Shown here: positions 1 to 9,190 of the stretch, one piece after another
Position numbering within the stretch: position 1 is the first letter of the stretch
Layout: each line of letters opens with the position of its first letter
NCBI RefSeq assembly: GCF_033115175.1
Contig: NC_084834.1
Location: 118,044,275-118,108,274 of the forward strand
DNA from: Lepus europaeus
Lineage: Eukaryota; Chordata; Mammalia; Lagomorpha; Leporidae
Length of the DNA stretch: 64,000 nucleotides
Direction of reading: 5' to 3'
Notes under the pieces: generated by a model
Seen by the model: the letters and a program-made list of their open reading frames with translations, nothing else
What the model was told of the DNA's origin: nothing
Database searches by the model: none
Position numbers and translations under genes: made by a program

Positions 1-365
1 TGTAAATGGATATGTAGTACTTTAAAATTATCTAATCAAAGTGAAAAAATATATATCTCTGAATATGCCTTGAGATTAGAGACTCTCTTATTTATGCATT
101 TTCCTGATCTCAGTACCAGGTCAAGTAGAAACTATATTTTCACCTAATGTCTATAAATATTTAATGCGTACTACTTTACTATTGTGTAGATTTTTCTAAT
201 GACATTGTGCAAAATTACTGCTTTGTGTAGTATAGGCTGTAAAAAATCGAAGTAAGAGCAGGTTAATATAAAATAATCACAAAGCGAAAATGATGCTTAT
301 TATAGCACTATACCAAACTGATCAATTAAAATATGCCTTACAAAAAAAGAAACACGAGACAGGAA
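1..365. other. Unique AT-rich sequence
   Basis: I see no gene, repeat or RNA here. Short chance reading frames only. Confidence 0.5.
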
Positions 366-688
366 TTTCACTTGGCTGTTAAGATGCTGGTTAAGACACC
401 CACATCCCACAGTAGAGAGCTTGGGTTTGATATCCAGCTCTCGTTCTGGACTACAGTCTACTGCTAATGTAGATCTAGACAGACAGTGTTGAAAGCTCAT
501 TGGGTTCCTGCTATCTCATAGAAGACATGAATCGCATTCCTGGCTCCAATCTCTGTCCCTGGCCCACCGTTAGCCATGTATTTAAGAAGCAAATCAGAAG
601 ATGTTATGTCTCTCTCTCCTCCCCGCTCTGCCTTTCTTCCCTTTCTTCTCCCATATCCCTCCCTGCCTTTCTCTCAAATTGATAAATA
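366..688 (+). repeat. Old CSINE (tRNA-derived lagomorph SINE)
   Basis: Diverged SINE. It opens with the older C-repeat head (cttggctgttaagatgctgg), passes through a degraded body and ends in a CT-rich stretch followed by ctcaaattgataaata, the decayed form of the usual tail. The high divergence indicates an old insertion. Confidence 0.6.
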
Positions 689-818
689 GGGCCAGTGCTG
701 TGGCATGGTAGGCTAAGTCCCTTCCTGCCAGCCAACATCGCATATGGGCCTCAGTTGGTGGCCTGGCTTCACTCTGTCTGTAACTCCAGCTCTCAAAAAA
801 AAAAAAAAAAAAAAAAAA
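689..818 (+). repeat. Internally deleted CSINE with A tail
   Basis: The head (gggccagtgctgtggcatgg) joins almost directly to the CT-rich tail (ctctgtctgtaactc) and a 24-base A run, so about 200 bp of the body is missing. It directly abuts the preceding SINE. Confidence 0.6.
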
Positions 819-1015
819 TTGTAAAAAGTTGTTTTGAAATGTTCCAGCATTCTGGTATTTCAATTTCATTTCATTTCAAGTTATTTTGTGACTTATTTTC
901 TCAATGTAAATAGTCAATGTTGTATCTAGTTTTAGTTTTGTAGTTTAGTGTTATCTTTTTAGAAGCAACTCCAATGTGTATGATCTTCTGCTCTGAAAAA
1001 TTGGACAACACTCAA

Positions 1016-1430
1016 GTTTGACTCTGATAGGTCCACAGACTCTTGCAGAAATTTAAACTCCAATGTCCTAAGTTAATGGCACTAAGAGGGAAAACACTTA
1101 CTTCAACTATGGCGCTTTGGAAGTGGGGCTGGAGGAAAGGTCATTAGGTCATTAGAGCCTTATGCAAGGCAGTTTTCTTGACAGCTTGATTTTAAAAGCC
1201 TGTGTTGGGCCCAGCCACTCTCTTTCTTTCTTGATTTGTCGTGCAATCCTTTCTCTGCTCGCACCACACCGTTACCACCCACCATGCTGATGAAAGAATA
1301 AACAAACCAATGTGGATGCCCAAGCCTTGAGAACTGTAAGCCAACAATCCTCATCTCCTTGTAGAGCTAAGCTGCCTCCAGTTCTTCATCTTGATGACGA
1401 AACGCTTATGAACACTGACACATATAACAT
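1016..1430 (+). repeat. ERVL-MaLR LTR remnant (MLT1/MST-like)
   Basis: Diagnostic stretches of this solo LTR class occur in order: a cgctttggaagtggggc-type block, repeated gtcattaggtcattag, then gaactgtaagcc and an ending tgaacactgacaca. Heavily diverged. No internal retroviral genes are present. Confidence 0.55.
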
Positions 1431-1734
1431 TATAGCAATTCACATTTATAGAGTAGTAAAACTTGGGGAAAACTCAGCTTTAATAACTTGAAATAGAGAT
1501 AATGTCTAATAAACATGTAATCCTGAGGATGTAGGATCAAATACAGAGTGTTTATAGTGCATATGCATGGTTACTGACTGTATTTGTCAATGAATTCATA
1601 GAGAGGTGAATTCATAAAGCCAGCAGTAAAGAATGGAAATAAACCTTATTTCTAAATCGAGGGCCACACAGAGTTTTAAGAAGAAACTTCTTTTCAACCC
1701 TAACAATACCACTCAAACTTAGAAAGCAAGCTAT
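1431..1734. other. Unique AT-rich sequence
   Basis: Nothing recognised in this interval. Confidence 0.5.
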
Positions 1735-2035
1735 TTGTACATAAATACTCAAAGTAATCTTATTTGCAATAACTAAAAACTAAAAAGAACCCAAATGTGC
1801 AGTAATATGTAAATAATTATGGACATTTTTATTTACCCATGAAAATCTGTATCAATAAACAATAAAATTCATGAGAGTCAAAATAATTATGAAAGGATAA
1901 TACGAATACACATTTATACAGAAATATAGGCAATGCATATAGATCTAAATTCACTGAAATGCTGATTAATTGTCTGAGGGTATGGGAAGAAAGGGCATAT
2001 TAATCAGGACACCAGAAAAGTTACAGATATGAATA
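1735..2035 (+). repeat. Ancient L1 3' end fragment
   Basis: It resembles the ORF2/3' UTR junction of old mammalian L1: an aataactaaaaactaaaaag block followed by acccaaatgtgcagtaat, then a degraded mid part and a gtctgagggtatggg ending. Diverged and short. Confidence 0.4.
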
Positions 2036-2090
2036 TGTGCACTATCATCATTGTAGTGATTCTTTTGAGGTATGTACATGTTTCTTTGTT

Positions 2091-2562
2091 ATTTTTAATT
2101 TATATAAGGTGAATAAATTTCATGTATTTCACATATACAGATTCACGAGCATAGTGATTCTTCCCACTGTACTACCCTCCTGTCCAAATTCCACCTCCCC
2201 TCCTTTTTACAATGACGTTCTTTTAATTTTTGCAATGACACACTTTCTGTTTATTTTATAATCATGAGATTAACCCTCCACCAAGTAAAGAATTCAACAA
2301 ATAGTAAGAAGTAAAAAACACTGTTGCTCAAGAGTAGAGACAAGGGCTGTATGTAATAATCAATTCTCAAGATGTCAATTTCACTTCTATGCCTTACATT
2401 TTTTACTACTCAGCCATAAAAAAAGAAGAAAATCCTGTCTTTTGCAACAAAATGGATGCAACTGGAAACCATCATATTTAATGAAATAAGCCAGTCCCAA
2501 AGACAAATGTTTTCCCTGATCTATGGTAACTAATAGATTAGATGTTTCGAAATCCAACAAAC
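2091..2562 (-). mobile_element. 5'-inverted leporid L1 insertion
   Basis: The left part (2091-2345) is an L1 3' UTR on the minus strand, with aaatttcatgtatttcacat and the C-rich complement of its purine tract. The right part (about 2365-2562) is the L1 segment around the ORF2 end but on the plus strand (tactactcagccataaaa, ccctgatctatggtaactaatag). This head-to-head arrangement is the product expected from twin priming. No clear target-site duplication was found. Confidence 0.6.
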
Positions 2563-3899
2563 TGTTTAAGTGAATTTTATTGATTAACAATTTTGCTTCA
2601 GAAAAGATATCAACACATTGCTGTGTTTAAGAGCCACCAATTAAGACTCAGGTTATTACAAAGATCAGATCCAAATGTGATCATCTTCCTGACTTCTGAG
2701 GGGAAGGGACTACTACCCAGACTGTTCTTTCTATTGGGAAAAAATACATTCTAAAGAGAAAATATAGTACACACATGTATTTTGTAATGAAGCCTGAGAT
2801 GAGAAGTTCATCTACAATTAAGCCAAACATGACAGAGATAGAAAGTGAAGGCCAGTAGGAAAAAAAAAAATATAGTGTCTGTGTGGCTAACATCTAAACA
2901 AAACAAAATACTAAGCAACAATAACCCCCCCCCACAATGAAATGTATTCTAGAGAAGAGCTTTCCCTTTGACCTTTGGTATTTGGTGTTTATTATTTGAA
3001 ATTGGATAGCTGATGTGTCCACTGAGGCTTTCCCATAGTCATACTTCCAAAGGAAAATACAACCTGGAGAAACAAGCAGGCCTATGGGTAAGTCTTAGGC
3101 CAGTCCTTGGGCTATGACCTTCTATAGGGTGACTGCTGGCTGAGAAGTCACCTGATGTGCTCTCCCTCCTCTGCTTCCACTTCGCTCTGTCACACTCATA
3201 TACACTCAGGAAAGCAAGCCCTTCAGTTTGACTTTCTTTGTCATCAACAGTATTTTCTCTTTTGGTTACCTTAAAAAAATATCTCACAAAGGGAATGTCC
3301 ACAACAAAAGTTGATAATAGGAAACTCTATTAAATAAAGTGCTGGTTGGTGGGTTGACTGGTATCTCCATGGCAATGACGGGCTGGTGAGGGGTAGTATC
3401 ATAGGCAAGGGTTTTCTTCATAGTTTCTTGAATAGTAGAAGTTTGTAAAGAAGTAAACTTGCTGTTCCTAGTTTGTCAACTCTGTGGGTTTTCTTGTTCT
3501 GCCTTTCAAATCTTTGCTAAAAATACAGTGATTCTGGCAAGCTCAAATATATATGTGCTTACAATTCTTTAAAAATGTAAATAAAAGGAATTTAGAAATA
3601 TGGACATCCTGCTCTTTAAATGGATACCAACCTCTTTGCTTTTCTGGCTACAAAGTTTTATACACACAAGTTCATGAAATGCAAAAGTGGTATACGTTTT
3701 ATTATTTCACTTATGAGATTTCAACATGTTTTCATTGATATTAAATTTTTTTATCATATAAATTTATAGAAACAAGAATATGCTTATGGCATCTACTTAT
3801 ATGGATGTATGTATATAGGCATACATATGAAATATGTGTGATATGCCTTCATAATATTATATTGCATGATATTATGAATGCCTTAAACTACTGTTCTGG
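2563..3899. other. Unique AT-rich sequence
   Basis: No repeat or gene recognised. Contains a C9 run near 2926 and a short A run near 2861. Confidence 0.5.
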
Positions 3900-4113
3900 A
3901 AGAAGAGAGCTGTTTCAACATCCAGATTCTTGTGTTAACTAACTGTGTGGTTTTTGGATAAGTCACTTAACCATGCCTATCTTATGTTCCTCTACTTGTA
4001 AAATAAACACAAGAGTATTAGGAAATAAATACAGTTGTTCTGAGGATTACATTAAACAATTTATTTTATGGGGTCAATCTAATGTCTGACATATAGTTAG
4101 CACTCAAAATATT
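3900..4113 (+). repeat. MIR SINE
   Basis: The core block taactgtgtggtttttgga-taagtcacttaacc, then ctacttgtaaaataaa, ttctgaggatta and the tail tgacatatagttagcactcaaaat match the mammalian MIR pattern in order. Element A inserted exactly in its 3' tail. Confidence 0.7.
4099..4113. repeat. Target-site duplication, left copy (element A)
   Basis: agcactcaaaatatt, identical to 8405-8419. It flanks the poly-T (3') end of the minus-strand element A. Confidence 0.9.
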
Positions 4114-4184
4114 TTTTTCTAATTTTTTAACTTTTATTTAATGAATATAAATTTCCATTGTACAGCTTATGGATTACAAGGGCT

Positions 4185-4246
4185 TCCCCCTCCCATAACT
4201 TCCCTCCCACCCACAACCCTCCCCACTCCCGCCCCTTTTCCCCTTC
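4185..4246 (-). other. G-rich tract in L1 3' UTR (G-quadruplex potential)
   Basis: On the minus strand this reads as many runs of three to five G separated by short linkers. The same tract is present in B (44351-44412), C (49518-49583) and D (47150-47214). Confidence 0.7.
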
Positions 4247-4802
4247 CATTCACATCAAGATTCATTTTCAATTCTCTTTATATACAGAAGGTCAATTTAG
4301 TATAAAGATTGCAACAGTTTGCACCCACATAGAAACACAAAGTGAAACATACTGTTTGAGTACTAGTTATAGCATTAAATCACAATGTACAGCACATTAA
4401 AGACAGAGATCCCACATGAGGAGCAAGTGCACAGTGCCTCCTGTTGCTGACCCAACAAATTGACACTCTAGTTTATGGTGCCAGTAACCACCCTAGGCTC
4501 TCGTCATGAGTTGCCAAGGCTATGGAAGCCTTCCAAGTTTGCCGACTCTGATCATATTTAGACAAGGTCATAAAAGACAGAGTGAGGATAGTAACCAATG
4601 ATCCTAAGAGTGGCATTTACCAGGTTTGAACAATTATACAGCATTAAGTGGGGAAGAGGACCATCAGTACACTCAGGTTGGGAGTAGAGCCATTGGTGGT
4701 AGAGTAGAGGTTATGATTACACAGGAATGAGGCCCAAGTACGTTAGACAGGGTCTAGAACAAAGGACAGAGTCATTATTAGAGGAGCTAAGAAAGGTGCT
4801 GG

Positions 4803-4985
4803 CTAAGCTACAATTAAGTTTTCTGATTGAGAGGGAAATAGAACCTGATAGAAGGGGCTTGATAATAATCTGGTGGGCTTTAGGCCTTGTAAGTTAAGAG
4901 GCTCAGACCTATCTATCACTTCACATGGGGTACATCCTAAGGGAGGTGTGAACCTCCTAGGGGAAGGCACTCTGTTGACTTTCAT
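4803..4985 (-). other. 60-codon frame conserved in elements A, B and C
   Basis: It starts MKVNRVPSPRRF and ends SENLIVA. Homologous open frames of the same length occur at 42514-42696 (minus) and 48795-48977 (plus). Differences between copies are mostly amino-acid replacing, so the frame may be open by chance, given recent common origin. I recognise no protein family. Confidence 0.4.
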
Positions 4986-5079
4986 GACTTGGCTGGGCTG
5001 GGAGGAGAGCTGGCCTGGTAAAGGCAGGGGGCATCTCTAACAAGAAATTTACAGTTCTGCCTGCAATGTTGCTGACCCT

Positions 5080-5456
5080 ACTTGACCATCCCCTCAGCTG
5101 CAGTGGTCACTTTGGAAGTTGGGCTGAGTGAAGGGCTTTTCAGCTTAGAGCCAATAAGATCTGTGGCTCTGACCTGGACATCCTTCGACTCCAGGGCAGG
5201 TCCATTTCCAGTGATCCAACTCTTGGCAGAGCTGCCAGGGCTCTTCACAAGCTGACTTCTGCTGAAGCCCAGGCTTACCACATTGAAAGCCACTGCAGTG
5301 GACTGGCCTGTTGGGTCTCCTTGAGGGCAAATCACTGTACAGATCAGCCATTAATAGGCCTGCCACCCATTGCTTCTGATGCCTAGCTTTCTTTTCCTCC
5401 TGGTTTGTGTTAAAGCAGACCAGAGAATGCAAGTCAAGGGAGTGCCCAAATCCCAT
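5080..5456 (-). pseudogene. Retroviral gag nucleocapsid-like remnant inside element A
   Basis: A 103-codon minus-strand frame (5456-5145) contains a basic EEKKARHQKQ stretch followed by CGKPG and, about 20 residues on, CQELDHWKWTC. The second fits the C-x4-H-x4-C half of a retroviral CCHC zinc knuckle, and the first resembles the start of another knuckle. The spacing of the first knuckle and the first cysteine of the second are lost, so this is a decayed relic. Past the stop, reading continues in broken frames to about 5080. Copy B (43167-42789) has the same region with an added stop. The likely source is a class I endogenous retrovirus, but this rests on motif pattern only. It sits in the 3' half of an L1-type transcript and would not be translated efficiently. 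Confidence 0.5.
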
Positions 5457-6428
5457 CTCTAATCTTCGGTGGCCTGAACTACAAGTCTATAGTCACAGGC
5501 ATGTTCTGTAGTAGTTTTTCTAAGGTAGATAATGCCCATGCGGAAAATTATATTCTCACTTTAAAACTTTCTTTCCCTTTGGTCTGAAAGGGAGGTTTTT
5601 TCTACTTACTGTATACTTCGCTGATGGCGAAGTGAATCTAGCTATGAGATTATTATTTAAGTTCTTATTTTGGCTATGCTATTACAGAAAAATGTTAGCC
5701 ATCTCTTTTATAAGGTCTAAAGATTAAATTGTGCGTCCTACAGATTCCTTGATAATAGAATTAGTTTCCTACCTTGAAGAGAATAGAGACATGAAAGAAC
5801 AAGTTGGGCTTAGAATAGAGAAATGAGGGAGCAAGTCCTAGATCGCTTGCTGACAATAGCAATATTACATGAATACTTAGCAAACCGTTTCAATCATTAG
5901 ATAACAACTTAAGAAAACATTTACCAGAAGGTCCAATGCCTTCTATAAATTTTAAGAATCATGTATTTGAAAACACCTCTTAAATATCTAACATGGTGTA
6001 GTTTGTTTAACCAGTAAACTTAGGCACAACCATATAAAATGTGTTTAGTTTCTTTCTACCAACAAGTTTAAAACATATGATACACAGATTCAGGTCATAC
6101 AAATTAAAATGTATCTTTGATTGATTTTAGCAGCTTAAATTTATGGACAATCTTATCTATAAGCCATTTAAAATAAAACTCTTAATAAAATTTCCCCATG
6201 TGGACATACAATATGTACACACATATAACATAGCATGATAGACCAATATAGCAACTTTATTAATAGCTTTTAAAATCGTTAACTCTTTTTATAGATTCCC
6301 AATTCATTTGAATTGCTTTTTGTTTTTAGATTACTTTAACATATTGCTTTAACAGAGCATCAGAGTTTAATTCTATGTCAAAGAGAAATTGAGCTTCCTG
6401 TGATCTTTTGCTGTGAGGTTTCCTTCCT

Positions 6429-7491
6429 TTACCTTCTTTCATATTGGTGACCATGTTTCTGCGTTTCTGTGTGTAACACATCTTTAAGCATCTTTTGCAG
6501 GGCAGGATGAGTGGCAACAAATTCTTTCAGTTTCTGTTTGCTATGTAAAGTCTTAATTTCACCTTCATTCACAAATGAGAGCTTTGCAGGATATAATATT
6601 CTGGGCTGGCAGTTTTTCTCTCTTAGTACCTGGGCTATGTCTCGCCATTCCCTTCTAGCTTGTAGGGTTTCTGATGAGAAGTCTGCTGTTGAGTCTAATT
6701 GGAGATCCTCTGAGAGTAATCTGACGTTTCTCTCTTGCATCTTTTAGGATCTTTTCTTTGTGTTTCACTGTGGTGAGTTTGATTACAACGTGTCGTGGTG
6801 AGGATCTCTTTTGGTCATGTTTATTAGGGGTTCTATAAGCTTCCTGTACTAAGATGCCTCTGTCCTTCTCCAAACCTGGGAAATTTTCTGCTAGTATCTC
6901 ACTGAAAATGCCTTCTAATCCTTTCTCCCTCTCCATGCCTTCAGGAACTCCTAGAACCCGAATGTTGGGTTTTTTAATAGTATCCTGTAGATTCCCGACA
7001 ATATTTTTTAGATTTCTAATTTCTTCTTCTTTTCTTTGGTTTGCCTGTTTCCTTTCCTGTTCTCTGTCTTCTAAGTCTGATATTCTCTCTTCTGCTTCGC
7101 CCATTCTGTTTTTAAGGCTCTCTAATGTGTTTGTCATTTGATCTATTGAACTCTTCATTTCATTATGATTTCTCGTCACTATCACAGTTTCTTGTTCCAC
7201 TAGTTGTTTCATTTCATTTTGATTCCTCCTTAATATTTCATTTTCATGAGAGAGATTTTCTATCTTGTCCATTAAGGATTTCTGTAGTTCAAGAATTTGT
7301 TTTTGAGAACTTCTTAATGTTCTTATCAATTTTTTGAGATCCGCTTCTTGCATTTCTTCTATCTCATCATCTTCATAATCTTGAATTGGGGTGTCTTTTT
7401 CATTTGGGGGCGTCATAGTGTCTTGCTTGTTCTTGTTACCTCGGTTTTTGCGTTTGTTGTATGGCATGTTGGAGATATTTGGTTTCTTCAC
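6429..7491 (-). pseudogene. L1 ORF1 (ORF1p), one frameshift
   Basis: ORF1p is the L1 RNA-binding trimeric chaperone. From the first Met (7491; the MPYNKRKN Met 24 bases downstream is the likelier start) the frame runs 278 codons to 6655. It has a basic N-terminus, a long heptad-rich coiled coil (about residues 55-175, with repeats such as EEMQEADLKKLIRTL and MTNTLESLKNRMGEAEERI), then the RRM-like region (PNIRVLGVPEG) and the start of the C-terminal domain (KEKILKDAREKRQITLRG). One extra base near 6691 breaks the frame. The C-terminal part (ETLQARREW, QPRILYPAKLSF) continues in the next frame to the stop near 6429. Total length is about 353 codons, normal for mammalian ORF1. Apart from this single lesion the gene looks intact, which suggests a relatively young insertion. 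Confidence 0.9.
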
Positions 7492-8404
7492 TGTGGTGTT
7501 TTTTCTTGTTACACTATGGCTCTATATTAAGTGGACAGTCTGCTTTTGGTGGAGCCTTAGAGGCTTGAGATGAGTGTGGACTGAGAGCTGTGTTTGGTTC
7601 CTCAGGGTTGAGGGTGTGTCAAAGATGACACTCCCAGGTTAGGCATGGTAAATCTCTCTTTCTTTCTTTCTTTTTTTTTTTTTTTGATTCAAAAGGGAAG
7701 TAATTCCGCACAGCTGAACGTAATTGGAGGTAGTTAGCAGGCAAATGATATACCCACAGGAGCCAGAGATTGGAAGCTCTTTCCCAAGGACCACACAGGG
7801 AATCTCTGCTGCCCTTGGTGTGGGCTCCAATTCTCCTGCAGTCTCCCACTTGGTTGCCAGGTTAGATGCTAATCTCCAGTTATTTCACCCCTCCCCCCAG
7901 AGTCAGGTTTTTCTGCTAGGCTCAGGGCTGGTGCAGACCTGAGGTTGCCCTGCTTATGACGTATGTCCAAAATGGCGCCCGCTCTTTGTCTTGCTCGTCT
8001 TTGAGAGGTGAGCGGAGAGAGGGAAACTCGTGTCCATATTGGTCACTTTTTTTTTTTTTCCTCTCTCTCTTCTAGTTAGCCTGGTGAACTTTTCCCCACG
8101 GAGTTTCAAGCCTCGTTCCCTCTAGTCTCCTCTTTCCGCTTGCCTGCTGGTGTCTCGGGCTATGGAGGTTCGGCTCACCTCGCGTTCCAGCGCTGGTGTG
8201 TTGAGTCTGCCTCTGGTGTCCCGAACCTGGGCTCACACGCTCTCCACGCAGGTCCACTGTGAATCACTAGTTCCGGAAGAGTTTCCTCTGCTGTTTCATC
8301 CCCTACTCTTCCTTGACCCTGCAGTATCTCCACTTTTATTAACCTGTGTGTCTTGCTGAACTATCAATGTGCTCCCTTCCTATTCCGCCATCTTGCCGCC
8401 TCAC
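7492..8404 (-). promoter_or_regulatory. L1 5' UTR / internal promoter of element A
   Basis: The 5' terminus on the minus strand contains CAAGATGGCGG (8385-8395), the YY1-type start-site motif at the 5' end of mammalian L1. Further in are a second ATGGCGC-type site (around 7968-7980) and a TGACGT CRE half-site (7957-7962). The region is far richer in CpG than its surroundings. It is complete up to the target-site duplication, so this copy could in principle be transcribed. Confidence 0.75.
7656..7687. repeat. T-rich simple repeat inside element A
   Basis: (TTTC)n followed by a T run, within the L1 5' UTR. Confidence 0.8.
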
Positions 8405-8419
8405 AGCACTCAAAATATT
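8405..8419. repeat. Target-site duplication, right copy (element A)
   Basis: agcactcaaaatatt, identical to 4099-4113. Confidence 0.9.
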
Positions 8420-8525
8420 ATCATTCCTTTTATTACATGAGGAAATTTAGCTTTTAACTTTCATTTGAAAGTCTCAGGCATGATTAAAAAAATAAAAAAC
8501 TTGCCCATGGTCTTCAAACACACAC
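8420..8525 (-). repeat. MIR-like SINE fragment
   Basis: attatcattccttttattacatgaggaaat followed by acttgcccatggtc resembles the reverse complement of the MIR core. Diverged. Confidence 0.45.
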
Positions 8526-9059
8526 AAAAATATGGGCTTAAAACTGTTTTTGAAAGAGCAGCACAATTCAATAGCTTCAGTTATCCCTGTTTTTCCTATA
8601 AAATAAACTGTGATTTGAAGTTTTCATTTTAGATAAATTAATCTGAATCTGTAAGAAGGATGGAGAGTTAATTAAGCAAGGTTTTCTGTGGAAAATCTCT
8701 CCTTGGCCTAAAGCCAAATGATCAGAGTCAAAGGAAGAAGCAAAGAAGGAAAGCTGGTCTGGTACTGGAAAATTTCTAATGAACATTAAGTGTTAACATT
8801 TCAAGCTATAATTTGGAAGTGTGCTATAAATAAAGATTTACTCCTACAGCCACAGAAGTCTTTTATATTTGCTTCAAATGTAAATGTTGTTAGTTTATAA
8901 AATTTATGGAAAAATTTGCATCAGTTTGCAAATCTATAGTATGTTGAATCATCCTTGAAAAATAAAAGCTACTATTCTATGTTGAATCAACCTTGAAAAA
9001 TAAAAGATGTCTGTCAACAACATAATTATTTCCTAAGAAATAAAATAATTTTTGATAGA
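8526..9059. other. Unique AT-rich sequence
   Basis: No known repeat. A 23-bp phrase around tatgttgaatca-ccttgaaaaataaaag is tandemly duplicated at 8940-8965 and 8980-9007. Confidence 0.5.
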
Positions 9060-9190
9060 AGCAATATGAGAGATCTTTAAAAGCTTCAATGAGAATGCAT
9101 GTTATCAAAAGCTTGTGCATATATTTCAAATTTTTGCACCAAAATAAACATAGTTTTAATTCTGTTTTCCCATGAATTTTCTGCAGTTGG
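9060..9190 (+). repeat. Mariner-type terminal fragment
   Basis: gatctttaaaagcttca followed by atgcatgttat, tttttgcaccaaaataaac and tcccatgaattttctg resembles a mammalian mariner-derived non-autonomous repeat. A related terminus occurs near 53395. Confidence 0.35.

Larger units (their letters stand above)
4572..6330 (-). other. Non-L1 middle segment of element A
   Basis: This segment lies where ORF2 should be. It matches nearly base for base in the inverted part of element B (42305-44040), and its 3' half recurs in element C (from 48662). Element D shares the flanking 3' tail but diverges from A at about 4571, which fixes one edge of the segment. The other edge lies within the ~100 bp after the ORF1 stop. 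Its half nearer ORF1 is AT-rich non-coding sequence; the half nearer the 3' tail contains the gag-like remnant and a conserved small frame. Confidence 0.75.
4114..8404 (-). mobile_element. Element A: full-length ORF2-less L1 (HAL1-like chimera)
   Basis: A 4.29-kb retrotransposed unit bounded by perfect 15-bp duplications and ending in an A-rich tail on the minus strand, so it arrived as one transcript. Read 5' to 3' (right to left) it has an L1 5' UTR beginning with a YY1-type motif, an L1 ORF1 (7491-6429, one frameshift), about 100 bp of spacer, about 1.75 kb of non-L1-like sequence and a 430-bp G-rich L1 3' tail. No ORF2 endonuclease or reverse-transcriptase motif is present in any frame, so mobilisation must have been in trans by an autonomous L1. 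ORF1-only L1 derivatives are known as HAL1. The foreign middle segment and its recurrence in elements B and C distinguish this from a one-off deletion. Whether the family is catalogued is unknown to me. Confidence 0.85.

Noticed and set aside
4803..5456. Intact endogenous retrovirus
   Set aside because: Only a short gag-like relic is present. There is no LTR pair, primer-binding site, protease, pol or env around it, and it lies within an L1-type insertion.
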